A stretch of DNA of 64,000 nucleotides. Origin: Patiria pectinifera (lineage: Eukaryota > Echinodermata > Asteroidea > Valvatida > Asterinidae). The stretch is from the NCBI GenBank assembly GCA_029964075.1, contig CM057146.1, positions 13,225,501-13,289,500 of the forward strand, given 5' to 3'. Made by a program: the position numbers and the translations under genes. The notes below the pieces were generated by a model. That model was not told the origin of the DNA. It was given only the letters and a program-made list of their open reading frames with translations, and ran no database searches. Below, one piece after another: positions 1 to 12,257 of this stretch. How positions within the stretch are numbered: position 1 is the first letter of the stretch; each line of letters begins with the position of its first letter.

Positions 1-1098
1 CATTATGTTAATAGCCTTAGCTGACCTTAAATGTCGTTTTCTTATTGGTCGCTCGTTGCGTGGAAACTTGCATAGTGAAACGTGGCACCGTACATAATCC
101 ATACACGTACACGTTGTGTGTCTCTGCACACGGCACCAATGCACAAAAACTGTGGTTCCTGTCACGTCCACAAAAGGCGAATAGCTGCAAATAATTTGAT
201 GACGTCCGGATTTACCAAGGTGTGATTGGACACTCCACATATTAGCCACGCCTACACTTATCTGTATTCGCATACGAGGTTGTGCGCTAGAAATCCAGCG
301 CAAAATAAAGAAAAACATACGGCGGGGATGAATAACAACTAGCGCCTTGTCCAAGGCTAATTAATCTGTAGCTCTTGGTTCAAGTTTTGTAAGTATTCAT
401 TAACATTCCTGAAATAATAATGAAATGTGTTGCATTCCTGAAATGCAAATGAAATGTGTTGCCCTTAAGACAACTTTCGAAAGGAATAAAGGAACTACTC
501 TGAATCTACATAATACAAAAGCCTCAAAACATTTATGTAGCAAACTCTTAAAATACGTTTCAAAGATTTGGGGTAATATCCAAGGTATTGCAACTTGCAA
601 TGCAACTAATTGTTTGGTAATTATTTGTCCTAAGTTTCTTCAGCGTTTTGTAACATCTGACAAGGAACTATTCCGAATCTTCCAAAATTCAACACAACAC
701 GGTTTAACAGTCGGCATTCTTTAACAACTGAAAAATATATGAAAAACCCAATGAAATCTGCAATGCTATATTATTAAAATAAAGCAAAACAACTCACTCA
801 GTTTAATTAGACTTTTCCAAAAATTTTAAACTTAAAAAGTAAAACCCACACAGAATTAATTATTATTTTTTAACACTGACATTATCAATTTAAATGTTAT
901 CAATTGAATAAAACAAATGCAGGGACAATTACATGAAAATCTAAAAATAGACGATACGTATTTAATTTGTGCGTCTGTAGGCCTATGTAGTTCTCCTGTT
1001 TTGGTACAGGTTGGCAAAACATGGCCATACACAAATTCCATACACTCAAAGAGTGAAATGTCATTACCACTTCTGTATTGATGCATCAACAATTTGGT
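1..1098. other. Unassigned AT-rich sequence
   Basis: Probably a TMF1 intron. No exon of TMF1 or repeat was recognised. Confidence 0.4.
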
Positions 1099-2253
1099 TT
1101 AAAGGTAGAGTGGACCATTTGCAGTCATCCAAAAAGTAACCGACCAAATCATTGCTGAAAAGCTTACATGTATTTGTTTTAAAGATACCATGTGTATTAA
1201 CCCTAACCCTCCTCAATCCTCCAAAATCCTCCAGGCAGTTTTGGAGGATTTGGAAGGATTAAGGCTGAATGGCGAAAAAAGCGTCTGTTGATTACGGAGG
1301 ATGCATTGTATCGAGTTTGTAGGCTGTGCCCAGCATTGTTTATGTTCAGTCATGCATTACTGAGCCGTGCATTATGCATGATATTATCCGCACTGCTTCA
1401 GAATGTCATCGGCACTGCCTCAATGCATTCACAGTATTGACTTATCGCCGTTTGCAAGTTAGCCATGCCCCTTAGACAACCTTATGGAGTTTTTGTACAC
1501 CAGGTTTCGTTTATCTCATATTTTGCGTGTTCTACGTCCGTTTGTATATATAATGTACTTAGGGTAATTGGACAACATTTCACAAGCTGCATTGACGCGG
1601 TTCTAACGTGATAGGTCAATTGTTGGAGGATTTTGAAGGATGGCAATGGTCAACCCTCCACTTAACAAATTCAAGAAATAATGGATGATTTTGGTGAATT
1701 GAGGCTGAATCCAAATTTTACATGGCGGCAATTGGAGGATTTTGGAGGATTGAGGATGGTTCCTAGCCAAAATTGCCTAGGGGGTTAGGATTAATAACAC
1801 TAAACTCCCTGTGAACTTATTCCTTCTGGCGGGCTGTCATTTTGAAGAAAGCAATAAAAGAAGGTCATTTCCAAAGATGTGTCAAGTGACACATTTTTGG
1901 AAACTTCCATTAGTAGTTGGTTTGTAATTAGGCGAATCTGCAAGCGTTAACACGACTAACACGACACACACGCCCGAGGTTGATATTATTCACTGGTTTA
2001 GTGCATGACATGGCGTAGCTGCAATCAGTGGGCACAAGAACTGTCAAGGATGCTGATTTCGGGAGCAATTCAAAATATGACTCTGCAACTTTTGAATTTA
2101 AATTGAGATCCTAGAATATTTTTTTCTCGAAAATATACAGCATTCGGAGTTAAAACTTAAGGTTAGTTGTAAAAAGCTCCCGTCTTTAGATTTTCAGCAC
2201 TTTTGCTCCTTCAAAAAAATGCACAAATGACAAATGGCCTACTCCGCCTTTAA
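1099..2253. mobile_element. TTAA-flanked MITE (family A) with a nested second MITE
   Basis: Ends read TTAAAGGTAGAG and its near-inverse CTCCGCCTTTAA, with TTAA at 1099-1102 and 2250-2253. The same family stands without the insert at 11365-11832. TTAA duplication suggests piggyBac or Kolobok-type mobilisation. Confidence 0.7.
1197..1794. mobile_element. MITE with CCCTAACCCT ends (family C), nested in family A
   Basis: Flanked by TTAA at both ends. It begins CCCTAACCCTCC and ends with near-inverse GGGGGTTAGGA. The internal sequence repeats CCTCCAAAATCCTCC in both orientations. Confidence 0.7.
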
Positions 2254-3134
2254 CCAAACAAAATGGGAAAGTAACACATTGGTTATCACCATTGTTTTTA
2301 AGTATAATCTGAAGAGCAGAAAAACAATTTTGATCCACACAACTGTATTTTTAAAACCTTGTCAGTTGTTTCATCAGTGCCACACTGTCTTTCGTTTTGC
2401 CAGAAAAAACCCAATTACCTTTATCGATCAAAACAACCATCTGAAAGATCCAATTAAAAACACCATTTTACCAAACAAACACCCTCCCGGAACAGGACAC
2501 AGCTGTTTTTCCAATACCTGTATATATTTTCGTCTTCATGCTGATTTATGCAACTCGTTATTATTCTTAAATTTTGAATGAGATGCAAGCCATCTGTGGT
2601 TGTCTCTCTAAACTACAGTTTATGAATGTCGTAAAACTTTTTTTTTAAGTTATTGATTATGTAAAATATCAAATACCATGGATTTACATGTATGTACAAA
2701 AATCCATTCAAAGCCTTTATGAACAGTTTGGGCTTTTTGTACGAATTGCTTTTTGTGAGAGGACAAGAAAAAAAAAAAAATTCTGCTTACGATTACATGG
2801 CATTTGAAAATACAAATGTAGGGTAGGTAGGTCGAGAATGTTTTTTTCTTTGCAATTTGTTTGTGTACGATCATATGGAGGCGTCTGCGTGTAGTCAAGG
2901 GTAAAAGGTAGAAATTGATGGTTTTGGGTGTTATTTTTTCATTTTTCCAATAGAAAAATTAGGGTTGTGGCTGTCAGAATAGGGTAGGAAGGGAAACCGG
3001 AAGCATCAATTTTTTCTTTACCTGAGTCTACTACATGTACAACTACATTTGAGAAAAACAGCTCTTACAATGTGCATACGAAAGAGAACGCATACATGTA
3101 CCGGTACAAATGCAGCTCTGTTGCTTTCATGGCA
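2254..3134. other. Unassigned AT-rich sequence
   Basis: Contains poly-A/T runs. Nothing else supportable. Confidence 0.4.
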
Positions 3135-3612
3135 TTAACCCTAACTCCCTACTGAGTTTTACTAATTAGAAGACCACGTCCATCAAAATCCATCACTCAC
3201 TCTGCTGCACATAATGCTTCAGGACCAAATCCTTTTGAAATCCAATCCACCACAAATCCACCACTGCAATTGGTGGATTTTGATGGACTTGGTACTCATG
3301 GCTTACATGTATCTGCCAAAATCCCCCCAATCGGAGGATGGATTTGGATGGAGTTTGGAAGGTTAGGGTTAAGTTAGTAGAAAGAATCCTGAATCCGCCA
3401 AAATCCACCTATTGTGTCATGCACACAAATTATGGTGTTGGTGACTGCTCAGTATGGAGGTATCCTGAATCCATCAAAATCCTGCAGTACCGCTAGGCTT
3501 ACAATCCTGAATCCATCAAAATCCCCATTTTCAATATGGAGGTATCCTGAATCCGCCAAAACACTCCAAACATGAGTATGGATTTTTATGGATTCAGGTA
3601 CGTTAGGGTTAA
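3135..3612. mobile_element. Family C MITE, probably composite
   Basis: TTAACCCTAACTCC at 3135, GGTTAGGGTTAA ending at 3372 and again at 3612. The inside is short ATCCATCAAAATCC-type repeats. The first 238 bp form one unit, and the rest may be a second, end-deleted unit. Confidence 0.6.
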
Positions 3613-3963
3613 TCCAAAGCAACATATCAAACACAGCTTAAACAAATACATGCATTGGGCAGTTCATTCATTTTAATTTATGAACTGGAATCTTCATTTT
3701 TGTTTCAAAAACTTGAAGACAGGGGAGATGCATGCAGACGGAAAATCTACCTTGGAATACGTCCAAAACATTGTTATGCACCTTGATCAATACACTAAAA
3801 TCTGCACAAAAGTCGACTTTTGTCCCTCCTTGAATAAAATAGGAAATAATCAATCCAAAACATACGGCACAAACAACAGGTGATAGTCCAGGGTTCAATG
3901 TGTGATTCTGCTTTTCTGCATGAAATTTACAGGCAACATAATCAATATATTCTTGACACGCAC

Positions 3964-4052
3964 CTTGAGTAATGTTTCTGTTTGCAAAGGATTCTGGGAC
4001 TGCTCTGGGTTGTCCATGCCAGCTGGATTTGTGTTTGTTGAGTCAGCTGTTG
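3964..4052 (-). CDS. TMF1: Probable TMF1 exon 3
   Basis: An 89-nt stretch with a CTACAG acceptor and a GTGCGT donor. It accepts the phase left by exon 2 (G plus CA gives Ala) and stays open for 29 polar codons, ending QTETLLK. The position and composition fit the segment just before the TMF1 coiled coil. It is not conserved enough to be sure. Confidence 0.55.
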
Positions 4053-6212
4053 CTGTAGGGGAAAATATCGAGTTATACTTCGTCAGAAAGAATAAGACAA
4101 AAAATTACCCCCCCCCCAAAAAAAAAAACCCCAGCACAATCCAGCCTGAGTTTTTTGCACTTTGGGTCCGACTAGCTTCAGGTTACTCTAGCAAAAATAT
4201 TGACAAAAATATTCAACTCCCCCAAACCCCCCCCCACCTCTAAAAACAAACAAACAAACAAACTTGACCAAAACAATTCAGGGTGACGTTTTTCTGCAAT
4301 TTACGTATCAGGCTAACTTCATATTAGGCCTACTCAGGGAAATTACGTTATTTGTGACTTCAAAAAAAAAGACATTCATCATGTCATACAAGACTAAAAT
4401 GATTAAATCATCAAGTATATTGCATCTCCAATTGCTCAATCTCATATTATTAAAACAAAATCCAACAGGAAACAGGTTCCAACCACATCCCTTATAAAAA
4501 AATAACGTTCTTTAGATGTTCATCAAGCCTGATAAATCCTTGCTTTTGTCAGATCTGTGGTAAAAAAAAAAATTGTTTTATTTTCCCTCTTTGGGAGAGA
4601 ACAACATTTCATATGCCTTTTTACCCTTTCTTAATGTTGTATTAAGTGTTTATCTCAAACCTTATATGAAAAAAAATTCTTGTCTACTTCTGAATTCAGA
4701 AGTAGAAAGCTGTATGTTTTCACACGTTTCCATGAAAATCTGTTGACAGAGTACTGTGAATTCTTAAATAAACAATGGGTCAAGTATACATGTACATATG
4801 TACATTGTACAGTTGGCATTTCAGAGCACAGTGGCATTTCGCATGCATGGATTCCGTGCTAAAAATCTTAAGTAGGGTACACAACAACTAACAGGTGAAA
4901 GTTTTAGCTCAAAATCATTAGCAACTATACATTTTGAGAAAATAGAGAAAACATTTGCACACTTTTTCAGGTCTTTTTCAGGTCTCGTAACTGGATTCCC
5001 TTGCTTAAAAAAAAACACATAAAAAGTGTGCCTATATTTAAACCACCTACAATTTATTCTTTTCTTCCAAAAGATACAATTTCAGGCGGAATAATTTCAC
5101 AGGGTATTTGGTACCAGTCCTAACTTCACTGTGAGCAAGGATTTTCTCGTTACATTATCCTGAGTACCCTTGAAATTATGCCTATAATTGGTTGGAGTGC
5201 AATGCACTCAGTGCATACATGTATGTCCACAAACATCATGCATGATTACATTTATGTGTACTGCATGACAATACCAATTGTACATGGGGCTGTCTCTGAG
5301 CACAGAATGTACTGAAACCCCTACTCCCCACCCACTGTTTATTTGCAATATGTACATGCACAGTATCACCTTTTATGGTCTACTGAGCATCTATACAAGG
5401 TGGACAAAAGAAGTTTGGAGGACTCTGAAAATTCAGGCTGACAACGACATGGCCAAATGCACATTGCCCATTCACCTGTAACTATACAGCCTACAGGTCC
5501 TCAGTAAACAAAAAACCCCAAAAAAACAAAAATCCTTTCAACATGTTGTTCAATTATGCAAAATCTCTATTAAAAAATGGTTGTTCACAAACAGGTACAC
5601 GATACAAGTTAAACCACTGTACCTTTCAGTATGGACTATAACGCGCACTTAAAATGCACACGTATACAGAAAACATTCTATCTTCTGTGTTGGAACAATT
5701 TGCAAACATCCTGTAGAGTCTGTTGTGCATACAGAAAGGTTTATACATGTACAACGTATTAAAGAAAAGGGTGAAAAAAGCAAGGTCATTCACACCTAAA
5801 TCTGGGAAAAATACTCTTGGAAAATGTACAAAACCTGACCATGGCAATTTGGAAGGAATAGTTCAGAACCAAGTGCAAAATTATGCTGAAAAACATGCAT
5901 TTATTGTATTTTCCCCCCAGACTTTTTGGGGAGAATTTACAATATATGTGGGAAAATGTTTTTATAAAAATATACTCTGGAACTTGGGGGTATTCTGTGG
6001 TTGCATAGGTCCTGTTTGTGACGGTAATGTCCGAGTTATTCAAAGAAAGCCGGACGTTCCTCCAACCATGGTAAAATGTCTTACTATGTAATTTTTCTAC
6101 TGCTATCCCGAGCTATCACTTTGCCCTTTGGAAGAAAACTTATTTGACAACTTCCCAATCGGAAACTTCTTGGAATCAGGACCTTCTTGTTACCATTCTC
6201 CTGTATACATAC
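4053..6212 (-). other. Presumed TMF1 intron 2
   Basis: AT-rich with poly-A and poly-C runs (about 4109-4130). No gene or clear repeat seen. Confidence 0.5.
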
Positions 6213-8217
6213 CCTTCTTGACAGCCAAGAGTCTTGGTGTGTTCTCATCATGATGTTCTTCCTCTTTAGCCACTGTCAGATCCGAGTTTTGCCTCTCCTC
6301 TTGAGTTGGAGTTCTGCTCCCCTCTCGAAACTCGTCGCTCCCTCCCAGCGACTTAAAGGACGTGTCGAAAGCCGACACTTCCCTCTCGTCTTGGTCCTCT
6401 GATTCGACATCAGCCGAGTAAGTAGCAGAGTCCCGACGATGGTGCAAAGCATCCAAAAGGGAAGGAATTTGATGGCTGCTGTCTGACACATCATGAAACC
6501 TTCCCTCAGAGATGATGCTGAAATCACTGTCTGGGCTTCTCTTCCCGTTGGAGGAGGAAGAGAAATGCTTCGGGGATTGATTGTCCGGAGATTCCCTAGT
6601 GTCGTAGTTGCTGAGTGACGACTGCTCGCTGCCGGCACTCTCGTTGATGATGACGAAATCGCTGCTGCTGGACGTGGCGTGACTCTCTGGGTTCGTTTCC
6701 ACCGAGTGTTCTGATTTGGCATCCATGGGCGAACCGTCTCGGGTCTTGACAGCAAAGTCTTTTTTGGCTTCCGTCTCCGGTTCATCACTGGGTTCCTTCT
6801 TGTCTGGTTCCTGACTGTCAGAGTCCCGGCTAAGTCCGACCTGTGAGATGCTCATGAGGTCATCAACAGAGTGCGGGGAAATAGAAGCCTGCTGGCAGTC
6901 CTCAACATCCTCCTTGGAAATTGGCACGAACGAAGACGTGGAACCCGTCATGGATCCTGCATCTGTGATGGACATTTCCAAAGGATTCAGCGACTGGTTA
7001 GAGCAATCGGCAGACTCCTGCTCCTTCAGTTTCTCATCAACAAGGTCTGTTGGGGATCTGGTCTCCTCCCCTTGCACTGTTGCATCTGTCTCACAAGGAA
7101 CCAGGCTAACGGAAACGTCCTCAGACAAAATTTTTCGTCCTACATGTAGTTGTTTCTCCACTTCTCTGTCGTCATCCTTGCTTGCCTCTTGTTTCTCAAG
7201 CATTTTCACACCCTCATCCGGTTTTTGCCTCTGGGATGTCTTGGTAGGCGAGTCCACTGCTGCCACCCTGCCTGGTGTTCTGTTTGTCTTGGTCCTGGTA
7301 GGGGATGGCTTTGATGGGGTAGGATCATTCAAGAAAGCGCTGAAAAAGCTGTCGTCACTGTTGATGTTGGGTTTTGATGATGATGGCGACAAAGTATCTG
7401 AACCAGCAGAGTTCAAAAGACAAGGAATAAAAATTGTTTGATCCATTGAACGTTTTCATGCACAAAATAGTTTCAGTGTGAATAAAATACATACAATTAC
7501 AATCATGATGCAGGCAGCAGATGTACCCTACAATCCCGGGGGTAAATTATCGGGGCATTTTGTTGGGTATCTAGACAATTTTTTCAATGTTTATGCCTTA
7601 CAATAGACCATTTCAGCATGTTCAGCAGTTGTGTACAAAGTCTATAGGCCTAGAGCATGTAGAGAGTCAAGAATATTTCCTATAGGCCTAGGCCCTAATC
7701 ATGTTTTTCCTTACAAAATTAGAAATGTTTCTCAGTCCCAGATTTGTCTGTTCAACATATTGGCATTGAGATGAAATATTTATGAAAAAGTGGCATCAGA
7801 ATGCAACATTCTTTCCCCCTTCTTCTTTGAACTTGAAGTGCCCTGCCCACTTTTGAAAACCCCCCCCCCCCCCCCCCCCCCCCAAAGAACAATTCTTTCA
7901 ACCATGTTCATATTTCTTTGTTTATAATTTCCTTAGCACATAATATACAATATATAATTCCTTGTGCAACTATAGACAACACATAAGTTACCATTTTTTG
8001 AGCGTGTGTTGCGGGTTGTCTTGGCGGGATCTGTCGACGTGCCAGCCCGCGATGTCGATGTTCGCGACCCCCCCTGCCGCCCTCCTCCAGAGTCGCCATC
8101 GTTCGCCGTTTCTGCATCATCACCTTGAATGTCCAACACCCGATCTATGGACTTCTGAGCGTTCGATAGGGCTGTCTTGGCAAAGCTACTTAGCCCCCCT
8201 GTTTCAAACCAACTCAT
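6213..8217 (-). CDS. TMF1: TMF1 exons 1 and 2 (5' part of gene)
   Basis: TATA element modulatory factor 1 (ARA160), a Golgi-associated coiled-coil protein that binds Rab6. Exon 1 (8217-7992) begins MSWFETGGLSSFAKTALSNA and continues to SIDRVLDIQ, nearly identical to the vertebrate N-terminus. Exon 2 (7397-6213) is joined in phase through a split Asp codon and carries DDSFFSAFL, the other conserved N-terminal motif. A Ser/Glu/Asp-rich disordered region of about 380 residues follows. Together they encode about 470 residues. The C-terminal coiled coils and Rab6-binding part must lie to the left, mostly outside the window. Confidence 0.9.
7590..7830. repeat. Interspersed repeat shared with 55860-56170
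   Basis: The stretch around AATCTGGGACTGAGAAACA (on the minus strand) recurs on the plus strand near 56030, together with TAGGCCTAGG and flanking sequence. It lies in TMF1 intron 1. A C-homopolymer of over 20 nt follows at about 7861. Confidence 0.6.
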
Positions 8218-8835
8218 TTTGAAAAGTTCTCACCATTTGTGGTTTTCTTTCGAGTGGAAAACACTGTTTACTTTTGGTCGACGAACATATTGCGTATTTC
8301 ACGATATATAGTGTACACACATATCCATATGACAAGCTCAGAGTACACGTCACGTCCTCAGAGGTAGGTCTACAAAATGGTATCGCCCATCTAGACTTTG
8401 CATTTCATCTAGAAATGTATTAGCGTTTATCATAACATACCAAAATATTTAAAACGTTTTAGTAAAAAACACCGTAGACAGCAAATTAACTTTATTTATG
8501 TATTTCTCTGGTTAAATTTGTTCTCAATACACATATTATTTTCGCGCCTCCCTGAAAACACATGGTCCATCCAATTTTGTTCCCAAGTCTTGTACCTGAA
8601 CTCCTTCGACAGTAACGGAAATATGTCCCATTAATTAGTCAGCAACGTAATTTTGATGTAGAAAATATGAAAAATTAGCCGTTATTACGCACTTTACAGC
8701 AACCAAATAATATAAATATAAATCATAGACCCACTCTTTAATTTGTTATATGAATATCATCGCTCAAAAATGCTGAAAGTTCTGAAAATGCCTTAAAGTT
8801 AACATATTATTTAGACTCCACTCCCTTCCCGGCCG
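8218..8835. promoter_or_regulatory. 5' flank of TMF1
   Basis: AT-rich region between the TMF1 start and the tRNA gene. It should contain the TMF1 promoter and 5' UTR. No motif can be singled out. Confidence 0.4.
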
Positions 8836-8940
8836 TCCCCAGTAGCACAATCGGTTAGCGCGTTGTACTTATAAGACAGTAACCCCACGCGTTGCTGCGG
8901 AGATATGCAAAGGTTGTGAGTTCGAGCCTCACCTGGGGAA
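8836..8940 (+). tRNA. tRNA-Ile(UAU) with intron
   Basis: The acceptor stem TCCCCAG pairs with CTGGGGA over seven base pairs. The anticodon stem TTGTA/TGCAA encloses the loop CTTATAA with anticodon TAT. An intron of about 31 nt follows position 37, as in other animal tRNA-Ile(UAU) genes. The T arm is GTGAG-TTCGAGC-CTCAC. A T6 run at about 8951 is a fitting Pol III terminator. The gene lies upstream of TMF1, on the other strand. Confidence 0.93.
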
Positions 8941-9201
8941 TTGTCTGGCATTTTTTGCTCCTTAAAAACAAGTTTCATTTTTAAGCATGATATCTATACA
9001 TATATTTAATACTTAAAATAACAAACAAAAAGTATTTTTCCCCAAGGCTGCATTACCGAAACCTATTATGCACAGAATCACAACTTTTATTTTTACACAA
9101 AAGTTCCTTAATTGCAAAAAAAACTTATGCCCCAAATATATTTCTTTTCTATCCTTGACACAGACACAGGAACACTCTTCCTTTTCCCCCTTAATAGCTA
9201 T

Positions 9202-9721
9202 TTAAAGGGAATATACATCATTTGCTTTTGCTGTAATTTTCAGAAATGGATGGACTCGAATTGGGGGGTTGGAAATATAAAGCAAATATAGTTACACTGA
9301 CATTTTGGAGGTTTTGGGTTCGAAAATGCTATAAAAACCAAGAAAAACGATCATTTTCCTGTAGTCTGGCTCCCTGACTCCATATAAGAAGAAACAGAGC
9401 AGTTTACATACATTGGGGAATTGTGAGGTCAGAGAACCAGTCTAGCTGGCTCGTACCCGTTTTGTAATCGATTGCAAACAAGTGCAATGGTCAACTGGGG
9501 CCAGTATTTGAAAAAAAGCCAGTTGTTTCCAACGCTGATCGGCCGATCAGCGTTGGAAATTGATACAAAAATACCACTTTTCTTGAAAATGACAGTATAC
9601 CAGGTGCCATAATTTTACAGGATGCTTTAGACTGTCATTTACCAACATCCTATTAAGGTATTTCGCAAAAACTTGGTAGTTTTATTTTTCGATGTTTGCA
9701 AATGTTGTATATTCCCTTTAA
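9202..9721. mobile_element. TTAA-flanked MITE (family B)
   Basis: Ends TTAAAGGGAATATACA and the inverse TGTATATTCCCTTTAA, about 520 bp. Other copies lie at 17138-17566, 39387-39920, 60267-60796 and 60984-61514. Confidence 0.85.
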
Positions 9722-10105
9722 GGCCAAAAAAAAATTAAGTCGGTCTCTGGTCAGCGCGCGCGTCCATTTTAAGCATGTGTGTCGATCTTTTTTTTTTTCC
9801 AAAATGTTCCACCGTAGCTCCAACAGCGCCCTCTATTTCCGCACCTCCTCAATTTTTTTTTACCAAAGAGCACCAAGGAATGGGAAATTGCACCAAGGCA
9901 AATGATCGAATGCACCAAGGCAAATTATAGAGGCCACCAATGTACATGAGGACACCAAAAAAAGCAAAATAGTACCCAACTTGTCTGTACAATCCAAGCT
10001 GAAGAAAAAAAAAAAAAAAAGGAAAAAAAAAAAAAAAAGCCGCGTGGCCGCATCAATTCCGGAACTTTGGACTGACCAGAGACCGAATATTTTTTTTTTT
10101 TGGCC
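9722..10105. mobile_element. PIF/Harbinger-like MITE
   Basis: GGCCAAAAAAAAA at the left and its inverse ending GGCC at the right, then inner inverted GGTCTCTGGTCAG. Flanked by TAA on both sides, a TWA duplication typical of Harbinger. It sits directly against the family B MITE. Confidence 0.75.
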
Positions 10106-10732
10106 TAATATTTGATATTTTGCTTTTGATGGAAATCAATATGAATGAATTGGATTGAAAACTATTTAATTATAAATGGCACACACACACACTTCAGATC
10201 ACATTAGTGCCTAGTTTGCAGTAAACTGAATATCAATTTATGACATATTTCAATTAAAATTCAGAATAGCTTATTTGTATTTTTTATCCAAAACACAGAC
10301 ATTTCAAAATGAAAATCAAACGAAGACTCCACGTGACATTAAAAACAACTCATGAAACAGTGGAAAATGACGATTTAGTTTGAGTTACATCAATGATACA
10401 AAATTTATTGTAAAATGTTAGATATGAACATGAATGTACAATGATCATTAATAAAAAACAACAACACTGAATGCATATATTTGTGGTCTATTTAGTTCTT
10501 TCACTTTTATGTTAAATGCATTTAGACAGTTGGTAAGGTATGAATTTGCCGGACATCAGAAATCTGTATGATGTTAATACTCTGAATGTTATTTGGTTAA
10601 TAATGATTAAAAAACAGAAACATGCTTTGATCAGAAAAAATCTAAGTGGTGGATTGCGATTTGCAAGGAGAGGCGACAGAATGAAAAGGGGGAATGTAAC
10701 CCAAAAAAGTTTCTCCATGCATTACTAGCTTA
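10106..10732. other. Intergenic AT-rich sequence
   Basis: Between two Harbinger-like MITEs, downstream of TOP3A. No gene seen. Confidence 0.4.
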
Positions 10733-11099
10733 GGCCAAAAAAAAAGTCTCCGGTTTCTGGTATGCGCGCGCGTCGCCGTAGCCATGCTCGTCGGCAAAAT
10801 GAAAAAGTTTTTTTTTCAATGAAAGATGATGTCTCAAAACCGCCAAACTCACTGGTTTGACTGGAATCCTGCTGCTGCACAATTTTAACGTGTTTTTAGA
10901 TTGGGTTATGGTCGAGAATAAGCTTTATGTGGCCTCTCTGGACTCCCATATATTTGCACTAAGTTTAGTCGGGCACCATTTGCAGTCATCAGCCGACATT
11001 TGAAGCAAAAAAATCAGGTAAAAAAAAAAAAAAGCCGCGTCGCCGCACCACTTTTTGGGCAAGCTCCATACCAGAAACTGGAGACTTTTTTTTTTGGCC
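10733..11099. mobile_element. PIF/Harbinger-like MITE, TTA flanks
   Basis: Inverted ends GGCCAAAAAAAAAGTCTCCG with TTA duplicated at 10730-10732 and 11100-11102. The same family is at 38654-39011 in opposite orientation. Confidence 0.85.
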
Positions 11100-11364
11100 T
11101 TAGGTAAACTTCTCCCCCCACCACTTTTGCCTTAAAATTGTTTGACATTCAATCTGAGCAAAAAATCAAATCAAATTTTCTGCTAAGCCTGAAAAAAATG
11201 GACGGATTGACTTTATGTGGCTCAAGACCCTAAGACATGGGAAGACAGAGGCATTTGCATTTGAATAATTTGTCATGAGTTTGAGTATAGAAAATTTGCC
11301 TGACAAGAATTGAAACTCTTTGCGTATAAGAAAAAAATCATGCTGTTACGGGGTGTCTGTTTGT

Positions 11365-11832
11365 TTAAGGTAGAGTATATCATTTGCAGCTATCCAAAAA
11401 GTAACTGACAAAATTATATTGTTGACAAGCATACTTGGTTTAACTCCCTGTGAAATTATCGTTTCTGCCATGCTGTCATTTTGAAGAAAACAAAAGAAGG
11501 CCATTTCCAAAGACTCATTTTTGGAAATTTCCGTTAGTAGTTCGTTTTTAATTCGTCAGTTCAGCACGTGACATCGCGTAGCTGCAATCAGCTGAATGAG
11601 AACGCATCATGCTGATTTCGGGCGCAATTCAAAAGATGACTCGGCAAATTTTTGAGTTGAAATCAAGATCCCAGAATATTGTTTTCAGCATTCACCGAGT
11701 ACAGCATTCACCGAGCTAAAACTTCATCTGGTTAGTTGTTAAGCACCCTTCTTTAGATATTTTGAGCACTTTTGTTGCTTCAAACGAAAAAAAAAAAATG
11801 CAAAAATGACAATTGATATACTCTACCTTTAA
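11365..11832. mobile_element. TTAA-flanked MITE (family A)
   Basis: Ends TTAAGGTAGAGTATATCATT and inverse ATATACTCTACCTTTAA. Matches 1099-2253 apart from that copy's nested insert. Confidence 0.8.
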
Positions 11833-12225
11833 GTCAGAAATTACATCAGTTGCGTACATTTCGGTGAGTGTGACCATGACTCAAACAAAAACACACTATG
11901 AATGCGACCACTATGTTACGGGTACCATGATCAACAGCACCAATCAAGTCTAAATTCTAACTGTAAAAGGTAAAAGCGACTGATGTTTTGATTGCAGCCA
12001 ATTTTTTTTACATTTATAGACACATGAGAAGAACGGCATACAGTATTGATATTTTCAGCACCAATATATTATTTCTATTCAGCAATATCTTATCATAATT
12101 ATAACCCATCACATAGCTGAGGGATGTTTTGGCTGTAAGTCTATGCAGGGCGGAGGTACGTCTTGCACGTGTGTGATGCGAAGTTGGTTGGATATGCCAC
12201 ACACTTGAGGCAGGGAGAGTTTTGT
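11833..12225 (-). other. 3' flank of TOP3A, likely 3' UTR
   Basis: Directly after the TOP3A stop. No canonical AATAAA on the minus strand is evident close by, so the transcript end is not placed. Confidence 0.4.
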
Positions 12226-12257
12226 TCACTTCATTGGGCAGCCACGCTTTGTGTGAC
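12226..12257 (-). CDS. TOP3A: TOP3A exon 25 (last 10 codons)
   Basis: A 32-nt terminal exon reading [10 protein letters not shown] and a TGA stop. It completes the C-x2-C-x4-H-x4-C knuckle (Cys1147, Cys1150, His1155, Cys1160). It was found from the human ending GHTRPFCPQNR. Confidence 0.87.

Noticed and set aside
425-724. 99-residue plus-strand frame near the left edge
   Set aside because: No recognisable domain, start context or splice partners; chance frame in AT-rich DNA is as likely.
1197-1220. Interstitial telomere repeats (CCCTAACCCT)
   Set aside because: Only one to two units, always at the ends of TTAA-flanked elements.
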